Shown here one piece after another: positions 24,812 to 37,045 of a stretch of 64,000 nucleotides of DNA. The first letter of the stretch is position 1. Every line of letters begins with the position of its first letter. Both the position numbers and the translations under genes were made by a program. Below the pieces are notes generated by a model, which saw only the letters and a program-made list of their open reading frames with translations, was not told where the DNA came from and did no database searches. The stretch spans positions 11,152 to 75,151 of the forward strand of contig ML133445.1 of the NCBI GenBank assembly GCA_003864495.1. The letters are read 5' to 3'. This DNA comes from Nemopilema nomurai (Eukaryota; Cnidaria; Scyphozoa; Rhizostomeae; Rhizostomatidae).

Positions 24812-25537
24812 CTATTTTCCACCTAAATGCTTCAAAACGATAAAACCTCTTGGCTGCATTGAAACTGGGTCAATGGTAGACATGGCTTTGAATATATCAC
24901 CTGCCTCAACCCATGCTGGTGGTGTTTCCGGCCAAGTATCAAGAACCAGTAACCTATTGTCCCTTTCTGAACAAGCCCCAACTGGACTGAAATGGCCACC
25001 ACAATCTACGTAGCCTAATGTTCCCATGTGGTAATTAAGTATCAAGAATAAATTACTATCAAAGGCATTTTTTACAACTTCTTTAAACTGAGCAACGTCC
25101 AGGCAATTACCAATCTTTTCTCCGTTTTTCAGGACTCGCGTTTCTTCGCCGACATGATATAACGAGACATCAAAGCCAAGCTTCCCTGCGAAATACGCCA
25201 TTTGCCGCAAAGTTGCTCCGTGATGGGTTAACTTAATTTCATGCGCAAAATTTCTGACACGCTCATGGTTGATGAGGTTACTTTCATCCAACTTACCTAA
25301 ACAGCCTAGTAATTCGCTGCCTAGGCCCAATGCATTGCCAATAATGGATAAAGAACAAGGGCCGCACAAGGTTCTGTTTCTTTGTTTAACGAAACTTCGT
25401 ATCATGGAAAGAGATTTCAAAGTACATTCCTTTAATAACTTTTGCCCGGACACAGATTCTAACTTTATCATGCAGCTAGGAAGCTTTGCATTGTACCAAG
25501 ATTCTCCACGCTTATGATCTCTTCCCGGTCCCGCCAT
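24812..25537 (-). CDS. Phytochelatin synthase (catalytic domain only, intronless)
   Basis: Phytochelatin synthase family (glutathione gamma-glutamylcysteinyltransferase, papain-like fold). The enzyme joins gamma-Glu-Cys units from glutathione into metal-chelating phytochelatins or cleaves glutathione. A single exon encodes 241 aa. The catalytic triad is visible by alignment from memory with plant PCS: Cys58 in NRTLCGPCSLSIIGNALG, His182 in CGGHFSPVGA and Asp200 in LLVLDTWPETPPAWV; the domain ends in RGFIVL. Plant and nematode enzymes have a further Cys-rich C-terminal half, which is absent here, so the length resembles the roughly 240-aa cyanobacterial form. The start at 25537 is the first ATG after an in-frame TAG, in context AAAATGGCGG. 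No introns occur, unlike the neighbouring genes, so a retrocopy or transferred gene is possible. Full-length polymerase activity may be weak; a peptidase or one-step role is an alternative. Confidence 0.93.
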   Translation of the reverse strand: MAGPGRDHKRGESWYNAKLPSCMIKLESVSGQKLLKECTLKSLSMIRSFVKQRNRTLCGPCSLSIIGNALGLGSELLGCLGKLDESNLINHERVRNFAHEIKLTHHGATLRQMAYFAGKLGFDVSLYHVGEETRVLKNGEKIGNCLDVAQFKEVVKNAFDSNLFLILNYHMGTLGYVDCGGHFSPVGACSERDNRLLVLDTWPETPPAWVEAGDIFKAMSTIDPVSMQPRGFIVLKHLGGK

Positions 25538-26962
25538 TTTCTTGTAAACAATTACTTTAGAGCGAGGCTAAGAACTGCGGGGAAATCTGTATACCGTAGA
25601 TTCTCTTTTAAGCACCCCTCTCAATTTAGCCCCCCTCGCTTATAAGCCCCCTCACTTATAAGCCCCCCTCTGGTGCTGAGAAACAGTAGGCCGCTGGGGA
25701 TAAAAACTTACGGTAAAATTCGTTTGAATAATTGTTGCTATTTCATCCCACATGACTGTCTCCTCAGGATTTTGTTCATGAAAAATGTCCCCATCTGTTT
25801 TCCTGTTAATCAACTGTCAAGTATTGAAAGAAGGCTGGTAACAATTCATTATTAATTGACCACACAGAACGATTCAAGGAAAACTTCAGGATTAACAAGC
25901 AGTACTATTCACAAAAACATATTAACATACAACAATTTTTTTGCAGTATAATCACCTTAATAACAGCGAATACATAAAAGCCAATAAACTTTTTAAATCT
26001 ACAGCGAACTAGCAACAAACAATTGCTCCTGTAAGGAAACTACAACTTACTGTAAATTATATACATACTAAAGTAGTGTTCATAAACTCTTAAATTACAA
26101 GCTATTGTTTTGAGAACTTTATATCATTAACAACAATATAGCTATGCATATTTTCACCGCTATTCGGTTTGAAGCAAATCAAATTGAATTCAAAGCTGAA
26201 ATTCTAACAGCAAAAAAGTTAATAATAGCAACATTATTGCAAGATCAGTTTTCTGAAATAATACATTTACATAGTTAAACCAACAACAAAGCTACAGTTA
26301 TATGCCTAATGATACAGTTAACTGGAAGCTAAATATAATGTGCTGAAAAATTATGGAAGCATCAACATGCAGGAAGCATTTTCATGATACAGAGACTTTG
26401 AATTGACTGAAACTCTTTATGACAAGCTGAAGTCTAAACAATATATAGGGGTCTAAATAAGGAAAATAACTCTTCTCAACAAGTGCAAGTTGAGCCAAAA
26501 ACAAGGTATATACACTATGTGCAAAATTTGAAGCAGTTCCTCCAGTTTCAACAATCTGGTCAAATATCATTCAATTCTTTTCCTTTATCCAAGAAATCAC
26601 AAAAAATCTGCATTATTCAGAACAATTGAACTGCGTCAAAAAATTAAATACAAAGTCTAAAACGACTTAAAATTAATTGACATAGAGAGGCATATGTTAA
26701 ACCTTAAGTTGAAATTTTTGACAAGTAACACAAGGATAGCATCAGCTCTTGACAAAACTATCAAACAATAGTTTGCTACCTTAAATGCCTCTCCAATCAA
26801 TTAACAATAACTTTACATAGTAAATACATTTTACTCAGACATAAGTCTAAGACACTTTAATGGGTGGATGAAAACAACATTTTGTACACCTATAAAATAC
26901 AGGTGCACAGTATAATTGAATGCAAATCTTTGTGCATTCGTACGTCCCAAGATGGGAATTTA
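25538..26962. other. Intergenic / 3' flank of the ETS gene
   Basis: AT-rich, no exon-like frames. It probably includes the 3' UTR of the ETS gene on its right side and the promoter of the phytochelatin synthase gene on its left side. Confidence 0.5.
25595..25685. repeat. TTATAAGCCCC-type dispersed repeat
   Basis: Repeats of CTTATAAGCCCCCCTC just upstream of the phytochelatin synthase start. The same type occurs at 40295-40610, and an end of it (CTCGAATTGGCCCCCC, inverted) at about 24284-24300. Confidence 0.6.
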
Positions 26963-29090
26963 TTAGAGGTAATCAGCGGTGAACTGATATACCAGCTTGT
27001 TTCGAGGCTTGGTGAGTATACCCTTTGCAATGTAGGTGCGAAGTGACCTTGCAAAGTTTTCATACTTCATGTTTGGCTTGTTCTTGCGTTGACCCCAGAA
27101 GCGTGCCACCTCACCAGAGTCAATGAACTTGAAGATTCCTTTCACCTTATCAACCCACTCAATGCATTTGTACCTTGAGTCATGCAACAGCTCCTGCAGA
27201 AAATTGTACAGCCGCGGCTTGCTGCTACGTGAAATGAGACCAGGCCTCCTCTGCCTAGATTGGCCCATCCATTCTTCTACATTAACAGTGGTTGGAGTCT
27301 CCACGCTAGAGGCTACTGTGGTCTTCTTCAAGTCCTTACTCTCAGCAACCTGATTTGGCACCTGAAAAAAGATAACTCCATCTGCTCGTGGAACAGCACC
27401 CTTGCACCATGAAATAGAGGCTGCGGGCTTTGGGACATCTTTGGACCTGTTCTTGGTACCAGAAAGCGGAGGCGAATCAACAACTGGGGGTTGAATGCTG
27501 TAACTTTCGAGCGGCTTGGTCGTGACAATTTCTGGGACCTCCTGTATAATTGGCTCAGGCATACTGCTGCCTGGGAAAGAAGCCTCTTCTTTCTTGATCA
27601 CCACGTAGTTGTTATTGGCATCTGAGCTTATTCTGTTGTTCAATGCATTCAAATCACTGTTCAAATATTCTGCCAAAACAGCAAAGTTGTTTGTCAAAAT
27701 ATCATCATCAAGGTTAAGCAAGGGTTGCTGGGCTTTTTCCTGGGCCAAATCAGTTGATTTGATGTCGCTTGATTCCTTTGAATCAAGGAGAGACATTCCA
27801 ATGCCACTATCCTCATTTTGTGGATAAAAGAACATCTTTTCGCTCTTCTTGTTCTTCTTTTGGGCATCTAAGCACAAAAGGACCTCTGCGTATCTTGCAA
27901 TGGCTTCAGAGTCAGTCATCTTTCTTTTCTTCAAAGGCTGATCTAAATCAGAAGAAACGTATTTGCCAGCATCAGTGTCATCAGGTGAGTGCCCTCTCTT
28001 TGTTGATGCTTGCTTCACTGCTTTTATCAAATGAGTTGATGATGGAGACCATGCCTCCTCATAATCAGAATTTGATATTGATGGTGAGGCTGCCTCATAC
28101 ATGTTTGGGCTTCTTTGTAGTCCATTTTCTATGCAAGATAAGAATAAAACATTTAATATATAAAAAGATAAAGAGGTAAATGCTGAAACAACAGGTTCCA
28201 TTTCTAATATGCAACATTCAAAAATGCTTCAAAATATCAGCTAAAGAGCAAGGCATACCAAATGCAGTCATTCATTTTAAACAAAGACACAAAACTTCTA
28301 AAACACAGGTTTTTATTTGATATTTACCTGAAAATGAGCATCCAAATTTTTCTTGATCAGAGGATTCTTGGGATTCGTATGGACCTAAAAAATTTAGAAA
28401 ACCAATTTTAGATATCTGTGAGTAGCACATATTTAAAAATATTGAAAATTCATATGAAGACAAATGGTAACTGCAGAAAAGAATGTATTTCTATGTCCAT
28501 CTGATCACCTGCACACACATAATGAAGAATTTTGAAACCTCATTAGTACAAAAAGATTTGAATGAATGGAATGAATAAATGTACTTACTCAAGACAGAGA
28601 TGTCCTGATATGTCATGGGGCTTGCAGTGAAATTACTATCTGTGTCAATCAACTCTGGAATGACTGAAAATGAAAAGATTAATTTGAATGGATTATCAAA
28701 ACCACTTTCAGCATGCCAAAGGCCTTTAAGATTTTAAGAACTTGATTCTTAACAATGGTGATGTTACAACAAAAAATCAACATAATGACAATGCTATATC
28801 ATCAAAAATCAACATGAAATATTCTTTCCAATCTATCAAATTTTCTTAAAATAATTTCATTACTGAAAAATAAATACTGATAAACTTTGAGTACTGTTTT
28901 AATATTTGTATCCAAGCGTAATACTTTCAAATTTACCTTCTGCAAGTTCATCAAAGGCGGAATCCACTGCACTTGATGCTGTACTTCCGGCTGGGCTCGC
29001 CATTGAGGACGCATTGTAATATGGGTAATCATGGGGTGAGCCATACCCATCATCTGGAACAACTTGAAAATCGTTCCCTGAATAGTTCAT
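26963..29090 (-). CDS. ETS-domain transcription factor (Spi/PU.1- or ELF-like)
   Basis: Nuclear sequence-specific DNA-binding protein. Coding exons: 28937-29090, 28589-28663, 28328-28384, 26963-28128 (483 aa, all phases consistent). The ETS domain fills the C-terminus, about residues 400-483: it opens KPRLYNFLQELL, has the WVDKVKGIFKF and WGQRKNKP segments, the recognition helix ENFARSLRTY with both DNA-contacting arginines kept, and ends KLVYQF. No Pointed domain is seen. The N-terminal part is acidic and Ser/Pro-rich, and PLKKRKM in exon 4 looks like a nuclear localisation signal. Features are mixed: WVDK, FARSLRTY and R-KL-YQF resemble Spi, while KNKP and KGIL resemble ELF, so I give no symbol. 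An acceptor AG lies directly before the ATG, so a 5' non-coding exon must exist upstream; a candidate donor is at 30652/30653. A strong GT..AG set supports each junction. Confidence 0.93.
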
Positions 29091-32000
29091 CTAGAAAAAA
29101 ATACAAATTCCAACATCATGTGGTTGTCCAAAAAGCCTTTCTACAAATAGTAATAGCAATAAAATGCTTGAAGCAATAAAACTTCATTAAATAAATCGCA
29201 TTGAACAAACAGCCAATGAGCCTTGACATTCCATCTTAAACAAAGGGGGGACACCTCGCCATGATAACCAAAAACAAAAGCTTCTCAATTTACGTCAATC
29301 AAAACGGCCCGCTTTCTCCTATTGGTCAGAACTGCTCTCCGCACAATAAGGCGATTCCGCTTGCTGGCCGCCAAACGCTCTATTGACCAAGCTGGGAGTC
29401 CCCTTCCATTCATATGCAAATTAAACTATAGTATCTTCAAGTTTCGAAACCAGAAGGGTCATCCCCCGCATTATAGAAGACGCCTTCTATGGCGCGTGAT
29501 GGATCTTCGTCGAAACTTTTGATGGTATCGACGATGCAAAAGTGCACGTATTTTAATGCGCAGATGGACTAGTGTATTGCCGATATACTCTAACCCCAGA
29601 ATGCGACATAACCAACTTTAGATGCGCTGTTTTTACACGCAGGCCTCCGAAGAGTCATATTTCGGCCAAGCCCACTTTCAAGCAAAGCTCGAGGGCTGAG
29701 TCGTTTTGAGGAAGGTCAAAACTGACATTAAGAAGGAAAAATACGTTTTAATCGATTTAGTAGATATTTTTCGCAGATCCAACGAGTTTACGACTTAAAC
29801 ACCCATTCACGTACAAGGCAGCCCCAAATTGGCAACCGCCCTGTCCACTTGCTTTATCGAAGTTATCCTGAGTCTACGCGCAAAAAATTACCAAAGAGCG
29901 TTGTTTCAGCTCGACTATAAAGAACTTTATCCAAGAAAGAAACTTAGGCCAGCAAATAACTTTAACGGACCTGCAACCTTCGCTCCATGCAAATGGCAAT
30001 CCGACACTTCGCGAGTCTTCGGCGGAGGGCACTAACTTTTAACAGGCCTAGCGACCGTCGCAAAAAGTTAACAGTACTTTCCATATTCGGCTTCCGCTCT
30101 CTAATAACTATCTATTCCTAAATAATTTAAACATTTTGATAGTGGTGGAAGTTAATTATTAGAAGCTTTGGAGATGGAACGTGTCGTGTTTATAAACAGC
30201 CCGTAAGCTGTCGCCACTTTCGTTTTACAGTTGAACGGCTTAATAAAACTTCGTTAAAAGTATTGTGCGCAAAGAAACAAGCATGGCAGAAAGTTGGGGT
30301 AAATTTTCAAACTTATGTCAAGTGCAACATCACATTTAGTAACTTCGAAAAGGTAATGACAAGAAAGAATTAGTTGGTCGCAAACCGAAAGTTTGCACGA
30401 GAAAATGCGACCCGTGGACGCAACTGGATCTCTTCGTTTTCAGATTGGTTTAGCGCCCAAATTTACCATTAAAGCCAATTTATTGTTTAATAAATTCATT
30501 GCACCTTTAGCAAGATTGATCGAGATATCAGGGCAGCTTTGCAAATCGAAAGTGAAGTCAGTCAACTTCTTATCGTTGAACAACTTTAGGCTACAAGACT
30601 CGTAACATGCGATAAATCGAAAACGGAGAAATGCTATAAAAACAAAACTAACCTTTATAAATATCTTGCAAGATGCTTCAGAAAGTGAATGAGTTTGTCT
30701 TGATGAATGACAGCGGTTGCTTGATACCTTCTGTTCTTTGCTTTCAGCTCTTTCTACACTTCGACTTCTCGCTTCGGACTGCTATGTTAAAGTGAGCATA
30801 ATTCTCGGTGCAGCGAAATTAGTAGCGTTGGCTAATTTGCATAAAATTTCTTTCCGTCGGCCGATGACCTCACCTTTTCGCCTTGGAATTCGTTGCGGCT
30901 TCGGGACAGGGGATTTCCGATTTATCATTCATTCGGAAGGCGAACGTGTCCTAGCGAGAATTTCCCCGAGAAAGTACAACAGGACTTTTATTACATCAAA
31001 TGAATTCGTTACTGCTAAACATTTACTGTATGTACTGGCTTAGTTGGTGGGGTTCTGGCCACCATTTGTAGAATAGATCTGGAAAGAAATATTGAATGAG
31101 TGGGCGAAACAAATTATTTCTCGCCCACACAGCACAGCAGAAATTACACCTCCTAAACGAAGCGTGCAGTTTTTTAAAAAACTAGGAACACAGTAAACGA
31201 CAAATCTATGATAAGTATAGCATACAGTGACTGAATTTTCGTAAACAGGGAATTTCATAAAGCTAGGAATTTTTGCCAACGTCAAATAAATTGAAGGTTT
31301 ATTGGTTTTAATCGCGTACTGTGATAATTCTAAACCTTTGAGTGTTGTGTGGGTGTTGGTTAAGGTTTATGAAAATATATTAGATTACCTGCTGATACTG
31401 TGCAGCGATGCAATTTTCTAATGCCGACGAAACTGACAAATCTCATAAGATGACGTGGGGCATAATCATCTGTCAGAGATATGTTGAACAGATGGCGCAA
31501 GAGAAAAAAAGGATGCGAACAAAGTCTAAAAGCTAGGGCCTTTCAGTCCTGCAGATGATGTGTAATATCAAATGCCAATTGAATAAACAAAACGAGACCT
31601 GGCAGTCTTTAAAAAAAATTAATCAGAAACTCGTCCTTCAAGGATTAAAAAAATAGCTTTAAGTTTTTGGAATTTAAGTCGTAAACATATAAGAATTCAA
31701 TCAAAAGTTATCGCACGTTCCTTTGAAGGCAACTTCAAAATCTATGAGGAGCTTTTCTTTCTAGCGACGATGAAAGTATGTTAACGATAACCCATCGAGG
31801 GTCATCGGTCGGTTTAGTCGATTGTGGCCGAGGGTCCTCTCGCCAATTCATCGGCAACGAGAATTAAGACGAAAAAAGAAACGAGTTCCGCCCACACAAA
31901 CCTATTGACGTCATTACGCTCGAATAACAGGAGTATTTCTTAGAAGAACACAATACGTAACCGCAGATGTTTGAGAAGGGATTTCCTGTGGGCTGTAAAA

Positions 32001-33711
32001 TTTAATCAGAAGTAATTATCGATATTTATTCCAGCAAGCCTCCCTTGAAAGATACTGAAATAAAACGATCCTTATCTCCGTACTAATATTATCTGTGTTT
32101 TTATACTATGTCGTTGTTTGTTGAAGCACTTATGAGGGAAATCATTTAGGCCTAACCCGCTTGGAAGGCTTGGACTTTGGGTGTAATTGAAGAGAGCGCC
32201 GCTACAGCGATGGTAGGGGCGAAAAATTCGTAAATGGAGCATCGTAGCTTCATCAAATTTGCCTTACCTCTTAGTTATTTATTTAAGACTGGTATGAGCC
32301 GTGAGCCCCCTGGGAATAGCAACAATTGTGACAAGATACAATGTGGACGGGAGCAAACACAGTGCGGGCGTAAGCCTTGAAAAGTATGATACAGTTCACT
32401 GTCAGACCAAAACGTTCCAGAAACGACCGTTCTCTAAAGATATGTCAAGGTTTGGAGGCTGCGATGTCAACAACAGAAAATTATTTGCAATCAACTGTTT
32501 CAAAAAGATATCCGTGACATTGCCTCATGCCAGTCATGTTGTGCTATCAAAATAACAAGCGGGCTCTTGCACAAAATACTTTAAAAACAATAGAAAATGT
32601 AGAATTTTGCCAATTTTCAGCATTTACAAGGGGTGCTAAGCCCCCTGAGTTCTACAACCCTTGCACGACCTTACTGTTAATCTTGGCAAATTATCTCTTC
32701 TCAAATATTTTTTCTTATAAACAAACAAAAGGTGCATATGAAATAAGAGTATTTCGACCAGACGAGCGTCAAATTACCCAAATATGCAAGCAATAGAAGC
32801 CTGTCTATAGACGGATTTCTTGGGGATTGAAAGTGATAATAAAATGACTTGTTCTAAAAACTGTGCCTGGGCATGTCATGATAACAGCCAAGCCTAAAGC
32901 AAAGGTCGTCTTTCTATAGAGATTGACTTGCAACGGTTCTTGATTATCCCTTTTTCGTAATCTTGGCAGATATCGTTTATGTTTATACATCTGTAGCACA
33001 AAGGCGACAGCATGATGGAAAACATGCAAAACTGAAGGTCTCTGACGTCAGATTTGTCTCTTTACTTGCAGGAATCCTTCAATGAATTTGCAGGGTCTCC
33101 AGTCGTACAGAAAACTTTGATACAGAATAATATAAAGAGAAAGATGGGAAGTAAAACAAGTTATAATAAATTTTAAGATGGTACAATTTAGCTTCGACAA
33201 ATTCGAGCAGAGGTAAACAAATGGCGACAGAGTTACGCCTGATTGCAAGTGAACAAAAGCATCTTTGTAAACATAAACCAGACAATAATATAGGGAGGGC
33301 GGTACCTGCTGCGACCAAAGATGGAAAACAAAAGGGTGCTGCAAAATTATTTCGTGGAAGTCTGATGCAAGCTGGAGCTACGGTGGGGGAAACCTGGACA
33401 AGATTCGAAAGCAAGATTGAATATTAGCTTTAGGAATGTTGTATTGGATATTGATAAGCAACCCAAAACCGATATTAACACAAATATTCAGAGAAAATCA
33501 CTTGATTAAAGTCAGATAGGTTTTGTAGCAAGGCCGAATGAGTTGCCCAACATTACGTGACAGAAAAGTAAGAATACAATGTAAAAACTTCTTTCGATTG
33601 GAAAAATGCTTTCTTGGGGCAGCAGGGGCGTACCATGACGATTTGGAGAAGGGGGGGGGGGTGTAAATTATTACTAGCCAGTTTATAACTCATTTTATAT
33701 TGTAAATTTTA

Positions 33712-33825
33712 TATATTGCGAATTTTAACTGTCTTATCAATATGATATTGTCAATTACGAGCAAATGCGACCCTTCCAAGTGCTATCACTAATGTTTCCT
33801 ACCTCAAATTGTCCTTAATGAATAC
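33712..33825 (+). repeat. Dispersed repeat pair, copy A
   Basis: Matches 49328-49445 in the same orientation: both carry TTATCAATATGAT, TGTCAATTACGAGCAAATG and TTCCTACC in order. No open frame. Confidence 0.7.
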
Positions 33826-34900
33826 TTTAATTTCCTCCCTTCAGCCCCCCTCCGCTAGGATGGTTCGGGTTGACCAGTAAAAAGTTCACTCCAAGTCAAA
33901 AAGAAAGTACACTTGCATCCTAAAATTGTTATCAACAATATGGGAAATTGCGAGATCATCTGAAATGGCATTGGTCTTTGGTGACTGTATAACATGCTAC
34001 TAGAAAGAAAATTTTTGGAAAAGCATTCTTTGGTCACCAGGCTCGAATAGCCAGCGTGCAGACCCGTGGTGGAGGTTAGAGGGGGTGAATGATAAAAACA
34101 GGGGAGCCGCGAGGGCAAAAGATACCAAAGAAGACCTATACGATTTTTGGAAGATAATATCAGAGTTTTGTTTTAATATTACTTTCATGATTTTGCTCCA
34201 GCTCATGTCCCAGACTGAGATATTTTGTCCGCGCGGGGAACGCGCCATAATTTGTAGCCATTTTATCGCATACGCATTAGCAAGAATTTGCAGGAGAATC
34301 CGCGCAGAAAATCTATAAATGCGGTCAGTTCTCTGCGAATATCCAATTGAGATTTGGAATTGGCCCCTTGCTTCGCGAAAAAAATGAAAAATTAAAGACC
34401 TTATCGAAAAATCTGCTCAAAATTCCGCGCATAATTTCACGCGGTGCATTCATTATCCACAAATTTAATTCCGTTGTCTTGGCGTTCCCCGCGCAGATAA
34501 AGTAATTGACAGTTTGACGTATGTCCAAGGCATTTGCAGTCTTACCTGTCAACATATACACGTCATTTCACTAAATTAACCATTGAAAAGTTTGTATGCT
34601 CTACCAATGCGTCCAGGCAGAACTTTTCAATAGGTACTGGTCCTTTTAATTCTGTACACAACGAAATTGAAAGCAGGTGGTGTTTTCTTTAAGTCAATAA
34701 TAAGGCACCTTTTGATGAATAAGCATGGAGACAGACTGACTGCTTTCTAATCACACCAAATCGTGCAAATGATAAAACCTAACAAAGACGTAGTTCGTAT
34801 CTCAAAATGAGTTTTGATAACCTGCTTTGGGCAAATTTCGATTGCTAGATTCCTAACAGCCCACAGTCCTGTTATCTGATCAACGTTTTAGTCTGCCGCC

Positions 34901-35074
34901 ATGCAGCACCATAATCAACAGAAGCAGCAACAACGACAGAAGCAACAACAACGACAGAAGCAACAACAACAACAACAGAGGCAACAACAACTTATTTTAA
35001 CACGTGTAGAATTGGATGAACTCAGTGCAAAAACTTCTCTTCTGATAAGCAACATTTCTGAAAAATTCAAATAA
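34901..35074 (+). CDS. Possible 57-aa Gln-rich small ORF
   Basis: ATG in a good initiation context (GCCGCCATGC) followed by 57 codons. The first 30 residues are mostly Q with K/R (QQQRQK repeats from an imperfect CAA array); the rest, LILTRVELDELSAKTSLLIS and a short tail, is ordinary and could form a helix. AATAAA overlaps the stop codon. No homologue recognised. It may equally be a chance frame over a CAA microsatellite. Confidence 0.25.
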   Translation: MQHHNQQKQQQRQKQQQRQKQQQQQQRQQQLILTRVELDELSAKTSLLISNISEKFK

Positions 35075-36329
35075 AATAAACAAATGACGAAATTTTTAAG
35101 ATGTTACACTTTTAGCCAAAAACATGTCAAGAAATGTGATTAACTTCCATAAGAAAACATTCCAAAAAAATTTCTTAGAGTCTAGAAATAGAAGGCTTTC
35201 CTGATAGTAATTCTCTTATTGGAGAATAGTACATTACAGTGGCTCTTTATCTTAATTGGCATCCATAACTTGCATTGCCCGTATCAAATCATCTCGAGCA
35301 TGTTTATTATGAAAAATTGGGTCACTTAATTTCAGATGGGGGCTAGCAACCCCCTTGGATTAATGTGGTATTCTTAACGTCTATTGGTCGCCTAAGCCTA
35401 GACCCTTTATTCGGAATGAAAACGTGAAAAATTCCACGTGTATGTAATTCATTCTCAGCAACCTCTCGCAAACCTTCCCAAGCCCCCGGAAACAACTGCA
35501 ACAATAAGAGGGTCCCAGCCCTCCTTACTCTCATTCTGTCTTTACTTCCAAGCCAAAGGTTAAATAAATACACTAGTAGGACTAAATGGTAAATCGGCCA
35601 GTTATTTTTCATTCCATTTCCGTTCTGTTGTATGTTTGTCCACTTGTAAAACATGAAGAATGCAAACAGATTTCGTTCACAGGCTTAAAAACCTTTTACA
35701 GTCATTGAAAGAAAGAAAAGTCTGGCTAAAGTCCTTCGGTTGTCAAATATTGATTTAAGTTTCTAAGGGCCACTCTAGTGAACTAAAAACCCTGCCTGGA
35801 AGTCTGCTATGGACGTCAATCTTAAACCAGGAACTTGAAAACCAAAGCGTAACCCCAAAGCTAAATGCGAACATATTCTTGTGTTCAGGAAGTGGTGATT
35901 TTTCAACAACCAGTAACAATTTTAAGAATAAATTAAGATTCATTACCGGTTGTAGAAAAGCAGGATAGATGATTAAGTCCCTAGAGAGCTGTTTAGATTC
36001 TTACAGAATGACCAGCAAGGGCAAAGCTATTTTCAAATTAAGGAAGGAAAACACTACGACATTTTTCAGTCAGTGTTTTTTAACATGGCTTCCTCAACAC
36101 CCGGTTTAATGAAAGCTAGTCATTCTATCTCATACCATCTTCTCATTTCACATCTAGCAAACTAATGTTTACCGATTCTTCTAATTCTTCACACCATTAG
36201 AAATTCTTGGTCGTGATTAGCTTATATACTAATCTGAGGATAATTGCTACAAAGCAGGCTCGCCTCCACAGTTCCTGCTCCGCATCAATCTTTTATTCTC
36301 AAACATACTACCCTAACGGATTAATATAT

Positions 36330-36547
36330 AAAGGCATTGAGTCATGATAAATGGAAAGCGTATACCCAAATTGCAAAAATTGCTGAGTCATTATGATAGC
36401 TCCGTTAATCTGATTGGCTATCAAGCAAATTGCACACATGATGTTTTAACCTCGCAGTTGATGTCTGATCACATGAAAGCCGATTTATCACATGAAAACA
36501 GACAACAGCCCGTGGAAAACCGCTATTTAGCATGACTCAATGCCTTT
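36330..36547. mobile_element. MITE family 2, copy A (218 bp)
   Basis: Terminal inverted repeats AAAGGCATTGAGTCATG and CATGACTCAATGCCTTT, perfect over 17 bp. The body is about 80 percent similar by eye to 54964-55179. No coding capacity. The flanks are AT-rich, so the target duplication is unclear. Confidence 0.88.
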
Positions 36548-36985
36548 AACGTAGCTATGTACTGTTTGCGTGAAATCTTTGCTGTTTGTACAAGTTACAC
36601 GTGCTTTTGAATTACACGTCACCTTCGATATTACCTACAACAACAACAACAAGGCTTTGAATAATAACAACAGTGATTATTCCCGATTAAAGATTGCGCC
36701 TAATCCCCTGTGCCTCTAGAAAGTGGCTTTATGTGGCACTCCTGGATACTCAATTTTTCAAATTAAATTACTCCCATACTGAAAATTAACTCAACTATCA
36801 CTCCTACGTAACCCATTGAAAAATAATTCAATAGAACTGAGCTGAGAAACATTGAATATTGGATGAGCCCTTAACAGAATATTGTCGCGATTTCAGAGAC
36901 CCGGCTGTATTCGACTGGCCTACAACTGGCGTAAAGAACAGACTGACCTTTGAACAAGTGCCTCGTGGTACATAACTTCATAATA

Positions 36986-37045
36986 GCTAGAAACAGCGGA
37001 ATCAATTTTTGCATATTTTAAGTACCTTTGTCCTCCGACACATCC
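36986..37045 (+). repeat. SINE tail-like repeat
   Basis: TAGCTAGAAACAGCGG followed by TTTTTGCATA and, later, TTTGTCCT matches the segment after the tRNA-like sequence at 17060-17115. The tRNA-like head is not recognisable here. Confidence 0.45.

Noticed and set aside
30717..31043. 108-aa plus-strand frame
   Set aside because: No recognisable domain. It overlaps the likely 5' exon/promoter region of the ETS gene on the other strand.
35343..35654. 103-aa minus-strand frame
   Set aside because: No family motif and no splice partners. Could be mobile-element debris, but nothing supports that.
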